Positions 43,841 to 52,158 of a DNA stretch of 64,000 nucleotides are shown here, in pieces. A model generated the notes under the pieces. That model ran no database searches. It was not told the DNA's origin and worked only from the letters and a program-made list of their open reading frames with translations. Where the stretch lies: positions 1 to 64,000 of the forward strand of contig NZ_QBUY01000002.1 in the NCBI RefSeq assembly GCF_003121405.1, read 5' to 3'. A program made the position numbers and the translations under genes. Each line of letters opens with the position of its first letter. Within the stretch, counting starts at the first letter, position 1. This stretch comes from Paraburkholderia sp. C35. GTDB taxonomy: Bacteria > Pseudomonadota > Gammaproteobacteria > Burkholderiales > Burkholderiaceae.

Positions 43841-44467
43841 TCAGATGCGCTCGAGGTACGCCCAGGAGCGTGCCATGCGGTCAGTCGCGCGAAAGCGGTC
43901 GATAGCTTCACGCAGGCGCAGTGTCTGATCGATGTCGTCGAGACCCGCCAGCAACACCTCGCGCTGCGCGTCGTCGAAATCGAAGGTGATCGTTGCAAGT
44001 CCTGGCGCGCGAATCTCACGCGTCCGCAAATCGACTGCCACGCTCGCGCCGTCGCTCGCAGCGGCTGCGATCTGGGCGATGTGATCAGCGTCGAGGCGCA
44101 AAGGCAGCAAGCCGTTTTGCAAACAGTTGTTGTAGAAGATGTCGCCGAACGAAGGCGCGATCACGCAGCGAATGCCCGCTTCTTCCAGTGCCCACACGGC
44201 CATCTCACGCGAGCTTCCGCAGCCGAAATTCTTGCCGCCGAGAACCGTGCATGCATGACGGAGCGCTGGCCGGTTAAGGATGAAATCATCGCGCTCGCCG
44301 CTTTGCGGTCCATCGCCTTTATAGCGCAGCGTTTCGAACAGATATGGCCCAAGCTGGCCTCGCACGAGTTGCGAAATGCGCTCGATACGGATGATGAGAT
44401 CGGTATCGACGTTATCGCGCAGCAAGGGCGCCGCCGGGCCTTCAATGAGCGTGACGGCTTTCATCAT
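43841..44467 (-). CDS. 3-isopropylmalate dehydratase small-subunit-like protein (LeuD-like)
   Basis: A 208-residue aconitase-superfamily swivel-domain protein. NVDTDLII near residue 20, the LGGKNFGCGSSREMAVWAL motif near residue 75 and GDIFYNNCLQNGLLPL near residue 107 are typical. With the large subunit it forms a hydro-lyase. Its start overlaps the large-subunit stop (ATGATGA), tying their synthesis. No leuB or leuA lies nearby, and the pair sits with an importer and a lyase, so it is probably a catabolic paralogue acting on citraconate-, dimethylmaleate- or similar acids, not leucine biosynthesis; this is an inference. Confidence 0.88.
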   Translation of the reverse strand: MMKAVTLIEGPAAPLLRDNVDTDLIIRIERISQLVRGQLGPYLFETLRYKGDGPQSGERDDFILNRPALRHACTVLGGKNFGCGSSREMAVWALEEAGIRCVIAPSFGDIFYNNCLQNGLLPLRLDADHIAQIAAAASDGASVAVDLRTREIRAPGLATITFDFDDAQREVLLAGLDDIDQTLRLREAIDRFRATDRMARSWAYLERI

Positions 44468-45870
44468 GCGGCTCCTGCATCGTGCGGCGCGGCGATGTGT
44501 CCAGCCAGCGCACTCGCCGCTGCGACAGCAGGACTCGCCAGATGCGTACGCGCGCCCGGCCCTTGCCTGCCGATGAAATTGCGATTCGACGTCGACACGC
44601 ACCGCTCGCCGCGCCCAACCACATCGCCGTTTGCACCGACGCACATCGAGCAGCCCGGCTCGCGCCATTCGAAGCCCGCGGCGCGAAAGATGTCGTCGAG
44701 TCCTTCTTCATGGGCCTGGCGCGCGACCGTCAGCGATCCAGGCACGACCCACGCCTTCACGTTGCGCGCAACATGCTGCCCATCGACAACACGCGCCGCT
44801 GCGCGCAAATCCTCGATACGGCTGTTCGTGCACGAGCCGATGAACACGCGGTCCACGGCCAGTTCGCTCAAGTGTTGTCCCGCGCGCACACCCATGTAAT
44901 CGATCGCGTTCTGCGCGGCGTTGCGACGCGACTCGTCGCCGAACATCGCAGGGTCGGGAATCGCTTCATCGAGCGCGATCACATGCTCAGGACTGGTGCC
45001 CCACGTCACCTGCACGCGAATATCGGATGCAACGATGTCCACCTCGACATCGAAACGCGCGTGCGGATCCGAAGCGAGCGCTTTCCAGTCGGCAACTGCC
45101 TCGTCGAATGCGGCGCCTTTCGGTGCATATGGTTTGTCGCGCAAGTAAGCGAAGGTGACGTCATCCGGTGCGACGAGGCCGAACTTCGCGCCCAGTTCGA
45201 TGCTGAGATTGCACAGCGTCAAGCGCCCTTCCATCGACAGCGCTTCGACTGCTTCGCCCGCGTATTCCACCGCGAAGCCCGTGCCGCCCGCCGCGCCGAT
45301 CCTGCCGATCAGATACAGGATCATGTCCTTCGCCGTGACGCCCTCGCGCACGCGGCCATTGAAGCGAACGCGCATCGTCTTCGGCCGCTTCTGGCGAATC
45401 GTTTGCGTCGCCAGTACATGCACGACTTCCGTCGAGCCGATGCCGAAAGCGAGCGCGCCCATCGCGCCATGCGTGCAGGTGTGGCTATCCGCGCACACAA
45501 TCGACGTGCCCGGCAACGACAGCCCCAGTTCCGGCCCGATCACATGGACAATGCCCTGCTGCCCTTCGCTGCCCAGATCGAAGATCGGTATGGAAAGCTG
45601 CGACATCTGCGAGCGCATCGTATCGACCATCGCGGTGCTCCACGCGGCATCGCCAGCGCGACGTCCTGGTGCCGTCGAGATGACGTGATCGAGCGTGGCA
45701 AACGTGAGCGCCGGACTGTCGACATTCAAGCCGCGCCGCTCGAGCACGCGCACGGCTTCCACGCCCGTGAGTTCGTGCATCAGATGCCGGTCGACCTGAA
45801 GCAGATCGACGCCATCCGCGAGATGGGCAATCGTGTGGCTGTCCCACAGCTTGTCGAATAGCGTTGTCAT
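44464..45870 (-). CDS. 3-isopropylmalate dehydratase large-subunit-like protein (LeuC-like)
   Basis: A 468-residue aconitase-family subunit. The iron-sulfur cysteines are visible in CADSHTCTHGAMGA near residue 130, GSCTNSRIEDL near residue 345 and GCSMCVGANGD near residue 405. Length equals that of normal LeuC. It carries the [4Fe-4S] cluster that removes and re-adds water to a hydroxy-dicarboxylate. The ATG at 45870 overlaps the permease stop by one base. See the LeuD-like gene for why a catabolic role is preferred. Confidence 0.9.
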   Translation of the reverse strand: MTTLFDKLWDSHTIAHLADGVDLLQVDRHLMHELTGVEAVRVLERRGLNVDSPALTFATLDHVISTAPGRRAGDAAWSTAMVDTMRSQMSQLSIPIFDLGSEGQQGIVHVIGPELGLSLPGTSIVCADSHTCTHGAMGALAFGIGSTEVVHVLATQTIRQKRPKTMRVRFNGRVREGVTAKDMILYLIGRIGAAGGTGFAVEYAGEAVEALSMEGRLTLCNLSIELGAKFGLVAPDDVTFAYLRDKPYAPKGAAFDEAVADWKALASDPHARFDVEVDIVASDIRVQVTWGTSPEHVIALDEAIPDPAMFGDESRRNAAQNAIDYMGVRAGQHLSELAVDRVFIGSCTNSRIEDLRAAARVVDGQHVARNVKAWVVPGSLTVARQAHEEGLDDIFRAAGFEWREPGCSMCVGANGDVVGRGERCVSTSNRNFIGRQGPGARTHLASPAVAAASALAGHIAAPHDAGAA

Positions 45871-46652
45871 CACCGTTCTCCGCCATGCGTGAGATGCCGC
45901 AGCCACGCAAGAAACAGCAGATTGACGAGCGTTGCGAACACGAACAGCATCAAGGCAATCGCCATGATCATGCTGGTTTCGTTGCGATTCATCGCGATCA
46001 TCAGCAAGCGCCCAATGCCGCTCTGCGATGCAAACATCTCGCCGATCAGCGTGCCGAGCAGCGTGAGCGAAAAGCCGATGCGCAGGCCCGCGACCACTTC
46101 CGGCACACACGCGGGCAGCAGAACGTGTCGCGCGAATTCGACTGGCCGCATACGGTACGTACGCGCTGCGCGGCCATAAATGGGCGGCATGTTGCGAACT
46201 GCATTCATCGTGAACAGCGTGATCGGGACGATGCCGTGCATCACGCCGAACACGATCTTCGCCCACAAGCCGAGGCCGCACGCGAGCAGCACGACGGGAT
46301 AGAGCGTGACCTTGGGTATCGAGTAGAAGCCCATCATCAGCGGCTCCATCACTTCGCCCGCCATTCTGCGCACACCGAGCACCAGGCCAAGACATACGCC
46401 CACGACAGCAGAGATCACGAACGCCGAGGCGAATGCGAGCGATGTCACATAAAGACTCGTCGGAAAGTCTGGGTCGCTGACGATATGAATGGCACGCCGT
46501 ATCGTGGCGACGGGCGTGGTGAGCACGTTGGGTCCGAGCAGCTCGCTCAGACCTTGCCACAGCGCGGCCAGCACGATGATCAACACCAGCGAATCCATCC
46601 AGCGCCGCGTGTGACGCGGCCTCGCTGTATGCACCGCGATAACTGTGCTCAT
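45870..46652 (-). CDS. ABC transporter permease, NitT/TauT type (second)
   Basis: A 260-residue inner-membrane permease with about six spans. The cytoplasmic loop FARHVLLPACVPEVVAGLRI near residue 165 is the ATPase-contact motif of binding-protein-dependent permeases. Together with the other permease it forms the channel of the importer at 45.9-49.3 kb. Its start overlaps the neighbouring permease by 4 bases and its stop overlaps leuC-like by 1, so the transporter and hydratase are one translational unit. Confidence 0.9.
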   Translation of the reverse strand: MSTVIAVHTARPRHTRRWMDSLVLIIVLAALWQGLSELLGPNVLTTPVATIRRAIHIVSDPDFPTSLYVTSLAFASAFVISAVVGVCLGLVLGVRRMAGEVMEPLMMGFYSIPKVTLYPVVLLACGLGLWAKIVFGVMHGIVPITLFTMNAVRNMPPIYGRAARTYRMRPVEFARHVLLPACVPEVVAGLRIGFSLTLLGTLIGEMFASQSGIGRLLMIAMNRNETSMIMAIALMLFVFATLVNLLFLAWLRHLTHGGER

Positions 46653-47407
46653 GCCGCCTCCCTTCTGATGCGCCGGTAAAGGCGTCTTTCTGCCATGCGC
46701 AGCATCGCATTCAAGGTACCGATGAACACGAGCATCAACAGCATCAGGCCGTACATGGTCGGATTGTCGAAGGCGTTATAGGCAAACGCGATCTGGTATC
46801 CAAAGCCAGAGCCCGACAGCACGAACTCGCCCGCCCCCACTGCAATGAACGCGTAGACGACTGTGAGCTTGATGCCCGTGAACACAAAGGGAAGACTGGC
46901 GGGCAAGGTGATCAGGCGGATTTCATCGAATGCGCTCATCCGGCAGACGCGCGCCGTGCGCAACATCACGCGCGGCACGCGTTCGAGTCCGTTCAGCGTG
47001 TTGACCGCCATCGCCACGACTGCGAACAGAAAGCCGATGCCGATCAACGGCCAGCGATTCAATCCGAAGATGACGATCAGAATCGGATACAGCACGAAAA
47101 CAGGCACCGCGTAATACGACAGCAGAAGCGGATCGAGCACACGCCGCACACGCGGCAGCTTGAACAGCAGCACGCCGCCGATAAAACCCACCACGACTGC
47201 CAGTACCACGGCAACCAGCGCACTGCTGAGCGTCTGCACGATATCGATGGTGTATTGTCCCGACGTGAGAATGGTCCATGCGCTCATTGCCATGCTCGAT
47301 GGCGGAATGAACGACACCGGGTTGATCCACGAGAGCCGCGTCGCGATTTCGAGCAACACGATGAGCGCCAACACCAGCCCGATGCGCCAGCGCGCGGCGA
47401 CATTCAT
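46649..47407 (-). CDS. ABC transporter permease, NitT/TauT type (first)
   Basis: A 252-residue permease with about six membrane spans and the loop FDEIRLITLPASLPFVFTGI near residue 155. The ATG at 47407 overlaps the ATPase stop by 4 bases and gives a clean first span (WRIGLVLALIVLLEIATRL); the longer frame to 47557 lies inside the ATPase gene and is not conserved. It pairs with the permease at 45870-46652. Confidence 0.9.
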   Translation of the reverse strand: MNVAARWRIGLVLALIVLLEIATRLSWINPVSFIPPSSMAMSAWTILTSGQYTIDIVQTLSSALVAVVLAVVVGFIGGVLLFKLPRVRRVLDPLLLSYYAVPVFVLYPILIVIFGLNRWPLIGIGFLFAVVAMAVNTLNGLERVPRVMLRTARVCRMSAFDEIRLITLPASLPFVFTGIKLTVVYAFIAVGAGEFVLSGSGFGYQIAFAYNAFDNPTMYGLMLLMLVFIGTLNAMLRMAERRLYRRIRREAA

Positions 47408-48264
47408 GACTGGCTCCCGAGCGCTTTCAGTGCTTCGTCGCGCAACAGGCCCCACACTTGCGCGGTCAATTCGCCGAAACGCGGATCGAGCGCGATCTTG
47501 CTGTCGCGCAGACGCGACCAGCCTGTTTCGATGGTTTCGATGAATCGCCCTGGACACGCGGACATGACGCCAATGCGATCGGACAGCAGCACCGCTTCGT
47601 CGATCGAGTGCGTGATGAGCAATACCGTTGCGCCTGTATCGCGCCAGAGTTTCAGCGTCTCGTCGCCCATCAGCAGACGTGTCTGCTGATCGAGCGCGCC
47701 GAACGGCTCGTCGAGCAGCATCAGACGCGGACGCACGACCATCGCACGCGCAATACAGACGCGCTGACGCATGCCGCCCGACAACTGCGCCGGATAAGCG
47801 CGCGCGAACGCTTTGAGTCCCATGAACGACAGCGCATGATCCACGCGCTCGCGCACTTCGTTCTCCTGCACCCCGGCGCGGCGCGCGGCGAACGCTGCGT
47901 TGTCGAAAACGTTGAGCCAGGGAAAGCTCGCGTCCTCCTGAAACACGACAGCGACACCATCGGGCACTTCACGCCCGACGGGACGCCCTTCGAATTCCAC
48001 CGTGCCGCCGCTCGCGGGATTCAGTCCCGCGAGCACATCCAGCAAGGTCGATTTGCCGCAGCCCGAAGGCCCCACCACGGAGAAGAACTCGCCCGCTTTC
48101 AGCTCCAGACTGACCGGCCCGAGCGCGTGAAACGGCGGCTTGTCCGCGCTGCCAGGATAGATGCGGGTGACATCCTTCAGACGCGCCTGCACGCGAGGCG
48201 CATCCGGCAGCGCGCTATCCCGCGATACGACGGAGATGCTGGGACGACGGGGCAACACGCTCAT
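47404..48264 (-). CDS. ABC transporter ATP-binding protein, NitT/TauT type
   Basis: A 286-residue ABC ATPase. Walker A is GPSGCGKST near residue 65, the signature is LSGGMRQRVCIARAM near residue 160, and Walker B is LMLLDEPFGALD near residue 180. It has a roughly 30-residue N-terminal extension before the ATPase core, rich in arginine and serine. GAGG lies 5 bases before the ATG at 48264. It powers uptake of the operon's substrate. Confidence 0.92.
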   Translation of the reverse strand: MSVLPRRPSISVVSRDSALPDAPRVQARLKDVTRIYPGSADKPPFHALGPVSLELKAGEFFSVVGPSGCGKSTLLDVLAGLNPASGGTVEFEGRPVGREVPDGVAVVFQEDASFPWLNVFDNAAFAARRAGVQENEVRERVDHALSFMGLKAFARAYPAQLSGGMRQRVCIARAMVVRPRLMLLDEPFGALDQQTRLLMGDETLKLWRDTGATVLLITHSIDEAVLLSDRIGVMSACPGRFIETIETGWSRLRDSKIALDPRFGELTAQVWGLLRDEALKALGSQS

Positions 48265-48271
48265 CGCGGCC

Positions 48272-49261
48272 TCACTTCTTCGTTTGAAGATCGGCCGGAA
48301 GCAACGACTGGTCGACGATCTTCGACCAGTCAAACGGGCCGTCGGGAATGGCCTTGACGAGTATCAGGCCCTTGAGCACTTCATCCATGCTCTTGCGGTC
48401 GAAGCTGCCTTCGCTCCAGTACTTCGGATCGGCATTGAGCACGTTATTGATGGCCGACGCGGCCACGGCAGGATCCATCTTGTACTGCTTCGCGAGTATC
48501 TGCGCGGATTCTTCGCGATGCGCGGCGATATATTGCACCGCCTTGCGTCGCGCGTTAATGATGCCCTTGATCACATCGGGATGCGCCTTCAGGTAATCCG
48601 TGCGCACGATGCCGACCGTCTGCGTTTCATTCGGCACGATGTCCGATGAACGGAACGCAATGCGCAACTGATCTTTCTTCTCGCTGAACGAAGGCTCGGT
48701 CATATAAGCCACATCCACTGCGCCCTGCTGTAGCGAAGTCAGCATGCCGCTCGAACTGCCCACGGGTTTGCGTTGCACCTGACCCGTGAGCCCCGCACGA
48801 TCGAGCGCGATGGTCACGATCGTATCGGTGGTCGATTTCGGGCTGCTGTAGCCGATGGTCTTGCCTTTCATCTGCTGGATGTTGGTGATCGTGCCGTTCT
48901 TCTGTTCGACCCACACGAGGTCGGCGAGACTCTGTACGCCGCCATGCACAATCGTCAGATCGACGCCCTGCTTGACCGCGGAAATCGCGGCAGGCAAGGC
49001 GACTTCACCATAAGGAATCTCTGAAGCCATCGCATTGCGCACCGTCGTGCCGCCGCCTTCCGATGTGATGAAGCCGGTCACGTCTACGCCTGCTTCCTTG
49101 AAGAAGCCCTTGTCGAGTGCAACGGCGAACGGCACGCCGTACATGCCGTCTCCCCAGTGCGTAACGGTGAGTGGCGCGGCACGCGCGCCCGTGCCGCAAG
49201 CGAGCGTTGCGGCGAAGGACATCAGAACGACACTGCGTGCGAATCTCCGTATGCCAGACAT
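48272..49261 (-). CDS. ABC transporter substrate-binding protein, NitT/TauT (NMT1-like)
   Basis: A 329-residue exported protein. The signal peptide is FARSVVLMSFAATLACGTGA then RAAPL. The mature part has the NMT1/TauA pattern (ALDKGFFKEAGVDVTGFITS near residue 48; GGGTTVRNAMASEIPYGEVA near residue 70; DVAYMTEPSF near residue 180). Family ligands include nitrate, sulfonates, pyrimidine precursors and aromatic or dicarboxylic acids, so the ligand is open; a dicarboxylate would match the enzymes. It is the first gene of the operon; the FCD-type palindrome at 49399-49414 lies 138 bases upstream. Confidence 0.9.
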   Translation of the reverse strand: MSGIRRFARSVVLMSFAATLACGTGARAAPLTVTHWGDGMYGVPFAVALDKGFFKEAGVDVTGFITSEGGGTTVRNAMASEIPYGEVALPAAISAVKQGVDLTIVHGGVQSLADLVWVEQKNGTITNIQQMKGKTIGYSSPKSTTDTIVTIALDRAGLTGQVQRKPVGSSSGMLTSLQQGAVDVAYMTEPSFSEKKDQLRIAFRSSDIVPNETQTVGIVRTDYLKAHPDVIKGIINARRKAVQYIAAHREESAQILAKQYKMDPAVAASAINNVLNADPKYWSEGSFDRKSMDEVLKGLILVKAIPDGPFDWSKIVDQSLLPADLQTKK

Positions 49262-49398
49262 GAGGGCGTCTCCAGGAGCGGCGGTCTCGCATCGTGCAGG
49301 GCGCATGCGGCCGCACTGTGTTTTGGACCTTCTTCTTTAGCGCTTTCAAACCGACACGGCACATCGACACCGCAAGCAACATCGATTAACCGTGTAAG

Positions 49399-49414
49399 TT
49401 AATGTATGCATTAA
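49399..49414. promoter_or_regulatory. Palindrome TTAATGTATGCATTAA, putative GntR/FCD operator
   Basis: Perfect 6-bp arms TTAATG/CATTAA around TATG, in the promoter region of the ABC-lyase operon and just downstream of the GntR-type gene at 49469. Its core TGTATGCA recurs at two sites around the GntR start at 55940. Position and core fit a GntR/FCD operator; binding is inferred. Confidence 0.6.
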
Positions 49415-49468
49415 TTCGCGCGAAGTCCAAGCCTTTGAAGTGCGTACTTACCCGTGTATGGCGGAAAT

Positions 49469-50134
49469 TCAGGCTTGCTGGATGCCGTATTGCTGCAGCA
49501 CATCAGTCTGGTCGCGCCACCCGCGTTCGCGGTGCGCGCGGTACAAATCGCTGGCTTTCGCTGCGTCGCCGCAGCGCATCGCGTCGATGATCGCGCGATG
49601 CTCGTCGATCGATTCGAGCGGTTGCGGGTGCGCCTTGACCATCTGCGTAAAGCGTCGCACGCGATGCACCTGATCGCGGCAATTCATGACGACGCGCGCA
49701 AGCCGCGCGTTGCCGCTCAGTGCGACGAGCGTTTCGTGGAAGACTTCGTCTTCGGCGGCCCAGGTGAGCATGTCGCCGCGCTCGAAGGCGGCGCTCATGT
49801 TGTCGCACGCCTGCGTAAGTGGCGCGAGATCGATGTCAGCGCGCGAGGCTACGAGGCCCGCCGCCGTCGACTCGAGACTGATCAATACCTGATAGATGTT
49901 CCTGATGTCGGAGATCGACGTGGGCACGATGCGAATGCCATGACGCGGCACGATCTGCACGAGACCTTCACCTTGCAGCCGGATAGCGGCTTCGCGGATC
50001 GGCGTGCGCGAAAAGCCGAGCATCAAACCAAGCTCCTGCTCCAGAAAATGTGAGCCGGGCGTCAGCTCGCTCTCGATGATTCTGCGGCGCAGTTCGCGGT
50101 AAGCGAGTTCGGTGGTGTTGGCCTTCGTGCTCAT
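49469..50134 (-). CDS. GntR family regulator, FCD (FadR-like) type
   Basis: A 221-residue regulator. Residues 8-75 are the winged helix (LAYRELRRRIIESELTPGSH; LMLGFSRTPIREAAIRLQ), followed by the helical FCD domain (NARLARVVMNCRDQVHRVRR near residue 155), with histidines suited to binding a metal-chelated organic acid. FCD regulators respond to acids such as citrate, malonate or gluconate. The ATG at 50134 has GGAG 8 bases upstream. It directly precedes the ABC operon and probably controls it. Confidence 0.92.
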   Translation of the reverse strand: MSTKANTTELAYRELRRRIIESELTPGSHFLEQELGLMLGFSRTPIREAAIRLQGEGLVQIVPRHGIRIVPTSISDIRNIYQVLISLESTAAGLVASRADIDLAPLTQACDNMSAAFERGDMLTWAAEDEVFHETLVALSGNARLARVVMNCRDQVHRVRRFTQMVKAHPQPLESIDEHRAIIDAMRCGDAAKASDLYRAHRERGWRDQTDVLQQYGIQQA

Positions 50135-50185
50135 GATGGAGGCTCCTGGCTGCGTCATGCGTTTTGCGCCGATGGTAGCACCGCT

Positions 50186-51073
50186 TCATTCATCGACAAG
50201 ATGTGCCACGAGTTTTCTGCACGCTTCGGGCAAGGCATCGAGCGAGCGCACGCCGATCAGCAGTTCGCGCCCGGCCCACGCATTCGTCAGCGCGACTATA
50301 TTCAATTCGGCTGAGCGCGCGTGTTGTTGCGCGACGGCAAGCGGCATCACGCCGAGGCCGAGGTTCGCTTCGATCATCAGGCATTGCGCGTCGTAACCCG
50401 TCACCTGGATGCGCACCCGCACCGCGCGCCCGAGTTCGTTGGCGGCCCGCGTGAGGCATTGGCTGATCGCCGTATCGGCGGGCAAGGCGACGAATTCGTG
50501 ATCGAGTGCGTCGGCGAATGCGATGGATTGCCGCTGCGACAACGCGTGATCGCGCGGCGTGACGAGAACGAGATTGTCGGTGTGATAAGGCAGCGTCTGG
50601 ATTGCGTAGCCATGCGGCAGCGAAGTAAAGACACCGATATCCGCAGCGTTCTCGGCCACTGCGCGCACGACTTGCGCGCTCGGCTTTTCGTCGAGTTCGA
50701 TACGCACGTGAGGATGGCTCGCCGCAAACGCCTGAATATCGCGCGGCAGAAACTGCACGATCGACGAGATGTTGGCGGCCACTCGCACGATGCCGCTCGT
50801 ACCCGCCGCGAAGTCACGCATCTGGATTGCGATATCGTCGAATTGATGCAACGCACGATGCGCCAGCGCCGCAAGCCGTTTGCCCGCTTCCGTCGGCACG
50901 ACGCCCTTATTGGTGCGACGCAAAAGCTCGACGCCGACGTACGCTTCAAGCTCGCTGATACGTCTGCTCACCGCCGCCGCCGCAATGTGCTCGCTCTCTG
51001 CTGCAGCGGCAATGGTGCCGGCTTCGGCAACCGCGAGGAACAGTTTCAGCGAGAGCGGATCGAGTGATGGCAT
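50186..51073 (-). CDS. LysR family transcriptional regulator
   Basis: A 295-residue regulator. The N-terminal winged helix is residues 1-62 (LSLKLFLAVAEAGTIAAAAE then AAAVSRRISELEAYVGVELL), followed by a periplasmic-binding-like effector domain (MIEANLGLGVMPLAVAQQ near residue 240). The start at 51073 is the normal LysR N-terminus; the frame upstream to 51295 is unrelated. It lies 51 bases upstream of the GntR-type gene on the same strand, so the operon may have two regulators. Its own target cannot be fixed; no divergent metabolic gene except the glutaredoxin-DinB fusion faces it. Confidence 0.9.
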   Translation of the reverse strand: MPSLDPLSLKLFLAVAEAGTIAAAAESEHIAAAAVSRRISELEAYVGVELLRRTNKGVVPTEAGKRLAALAHRALHQFDDIAIQMRDFAAGTSGIVRVAANISSIVQFLPRDIQAFAASHPHVRIELDEKPSAQVVRAVAENAADIGVFTSLPHGYAIQTLPYHTDNLVLVTPRDHALSQRQSIAFADALDHEFVALPADTAISQCLTRAANELGRAVRVRIQVTGYDAQCLMIEANLGLGVMPLAVAQQHARSAELNIVALTNAWAGRELLIGVRSLDALPEACRKLVAHLVDE

Positions 51074-51241
51074 GCGCGTATGGGCTGGGATGAGTGCTAA
51101 AGCATGGCGCGAGCCGACAGTGTACTGACCCGCTTCGTGATCTGCCTTGTCATCGTTAACTGCGATGGCGGCATGATGAATGAGTGCTTTCCCTTGCGTC
51201 GCGCGGCTTCCACAATGAATCGACCATAAAAGGAGCGAGAC

Positions 51242-52030
51242 ATGGACGTTCACGCACCCACGCAAACCGCGACACGTATCCGGGTTTTCTGGCAACCCGG
51301 TTGTTCCTCATGTCTGCGCACCAAGGAATTCCTGACGCGCCAGGGCATCGAATTCGAATCGATCGATGTCCACAACGACCCTGAAGGACTCGCCGCGCTG
51401 ACGGCGTTAGGTGCGCGCAGCGTGCCCGTCGTCGCGCTGGGCCAGAAATACACGCTGTGCCAGTCGATCAACGACGTCATCCGTTTTCTCGATCTGAAGA
51501 CCGCGCCGACGCCGCCGTTGCCGCCGGAAGAACTCGTCAGGAAGCTGGCGCACGTGCTCGAAGCCAATGCACGCTACACACGGCAGTTCGGCACGGACTA
51601 TTTTCGTCAGCCCTTTCGCGATCGCAATCGCACGCCTGCAGGGCTGACGTTCCATGTGTTTCGCGTGGCCGAAATGGGCGTGCAGGCCGCGCATCAGATC
51701 GAACTGCGCTTCGAAGGCTTCGACGAGACGCCGTCCGACGACTGGCAGGCGGAGGACATCGCGCAATGGGGCGAAAGCGTGCGGGAGAAACTGCTCGCGT
51801 GGTGGGACAAGGAAAGCAGGCAAGGCGACCCTTCCCTTTCCTACGATGTACCGACCTACTACGGCCGCCGCTCGATGCATGAAGTGCTCGAACGCACCGC
51901 GTGGCATAGCGCGCAACATACGCGGCAAGTCATGCTGATGCTCGAAAGCGATGGCGTGCCCGTGGATCGGCCTTTGACGCGGGAAGACCTCGCAGGCCTG
52001 CCCTTGCCCGAAGAAGTCTGGGACAGGTAA
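51242..52030 (+). CDS. Glutaredoxin-DinB fusion protein
   Basis: A 262-residue protein with two recognisable parts. Residues about 10-85 are a glutaredoxin (FWQPGCSSCLRTKEFLTRQG with CSSC at about 22-25; SVPVVALGQKYTLC with the cis-proline). Residues about 95-260 match a DinB/YfiT-type four-helix metal-binding domain (LTFHVFRVAEMGVQAAHQIE, and WHSAQHTRQVMLMLES). DinB-like enzymes include bacillithiol or mycothiol transferases and maleylpyruvate isomerases. The fusion suggests a thiol-transfer or detoxifying enzyme that carries its own reductant. It is divergent from the LysR gene. Confidence 0.83.
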   Translation: MDVHAPTQTATRIRVFWQPGCSSCLRTKEFLTRQGIEFESIDVHNDPEGLAALTALGARSVPVVALGQKYTLCQSINDVIRFLDLKTAPTPPLPPEELVRKLAHVLEANARYTRQFGTDYFRQPFRDRNRTPAGLTFHVFRVAEMGVQAAHQIELRFEGFDETPSDDWQAEDIAQWGESVREKLLAWWDKESRQGDPSLSYDVPTYYGRRSMHEVLERTAWHSAQHTRQVMLMLESDGVPVDRPLTREDLAGLPLPEEVWDR

Positions 52031-52071
52031 GCGCGTGCAGGTGGCTTAAAACTGACGAATCTGAACCCGCT

Positions 52072-52083
52072 AACGTATACATT
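52072..52083. promoter_or_regulatory. GTATAC-centred element AACGTATACATT
   Basis: A GTATAC-core near-palindrome 76 bases upstream of the GntR-type start at 52159, similar to the TGTATGCA-core elements near the other two FCD regulators. A TATAAT-like -10 hexamer occurs at 52109-52114. Operator use is inferred. Confidence 0.4.
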
Positions 52084-52158
52084 GAGCGATACGGCGTTTG
52101 CATTCTCATATAATGAAGGCGTTCCTACCCAGACGGTCAAGTCTCTGGAATGCCCAGC

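Noticed and set aside
44482..45861. Long plus-strand frame (459 codons) opposite the leuC-like gene
   Set aside because: Arginine/histidine-rich composition typical of a shadow frame; the LeuC-like motifs on the other strand are intact.
43841..45870. Assignment of the LeuC/LeuD pair to leucine biosynthesis
   Set aside because: No leuA or leuB nearby, and tight coupling to an importer and lyase argues for catabolism; kept as an alternative only.
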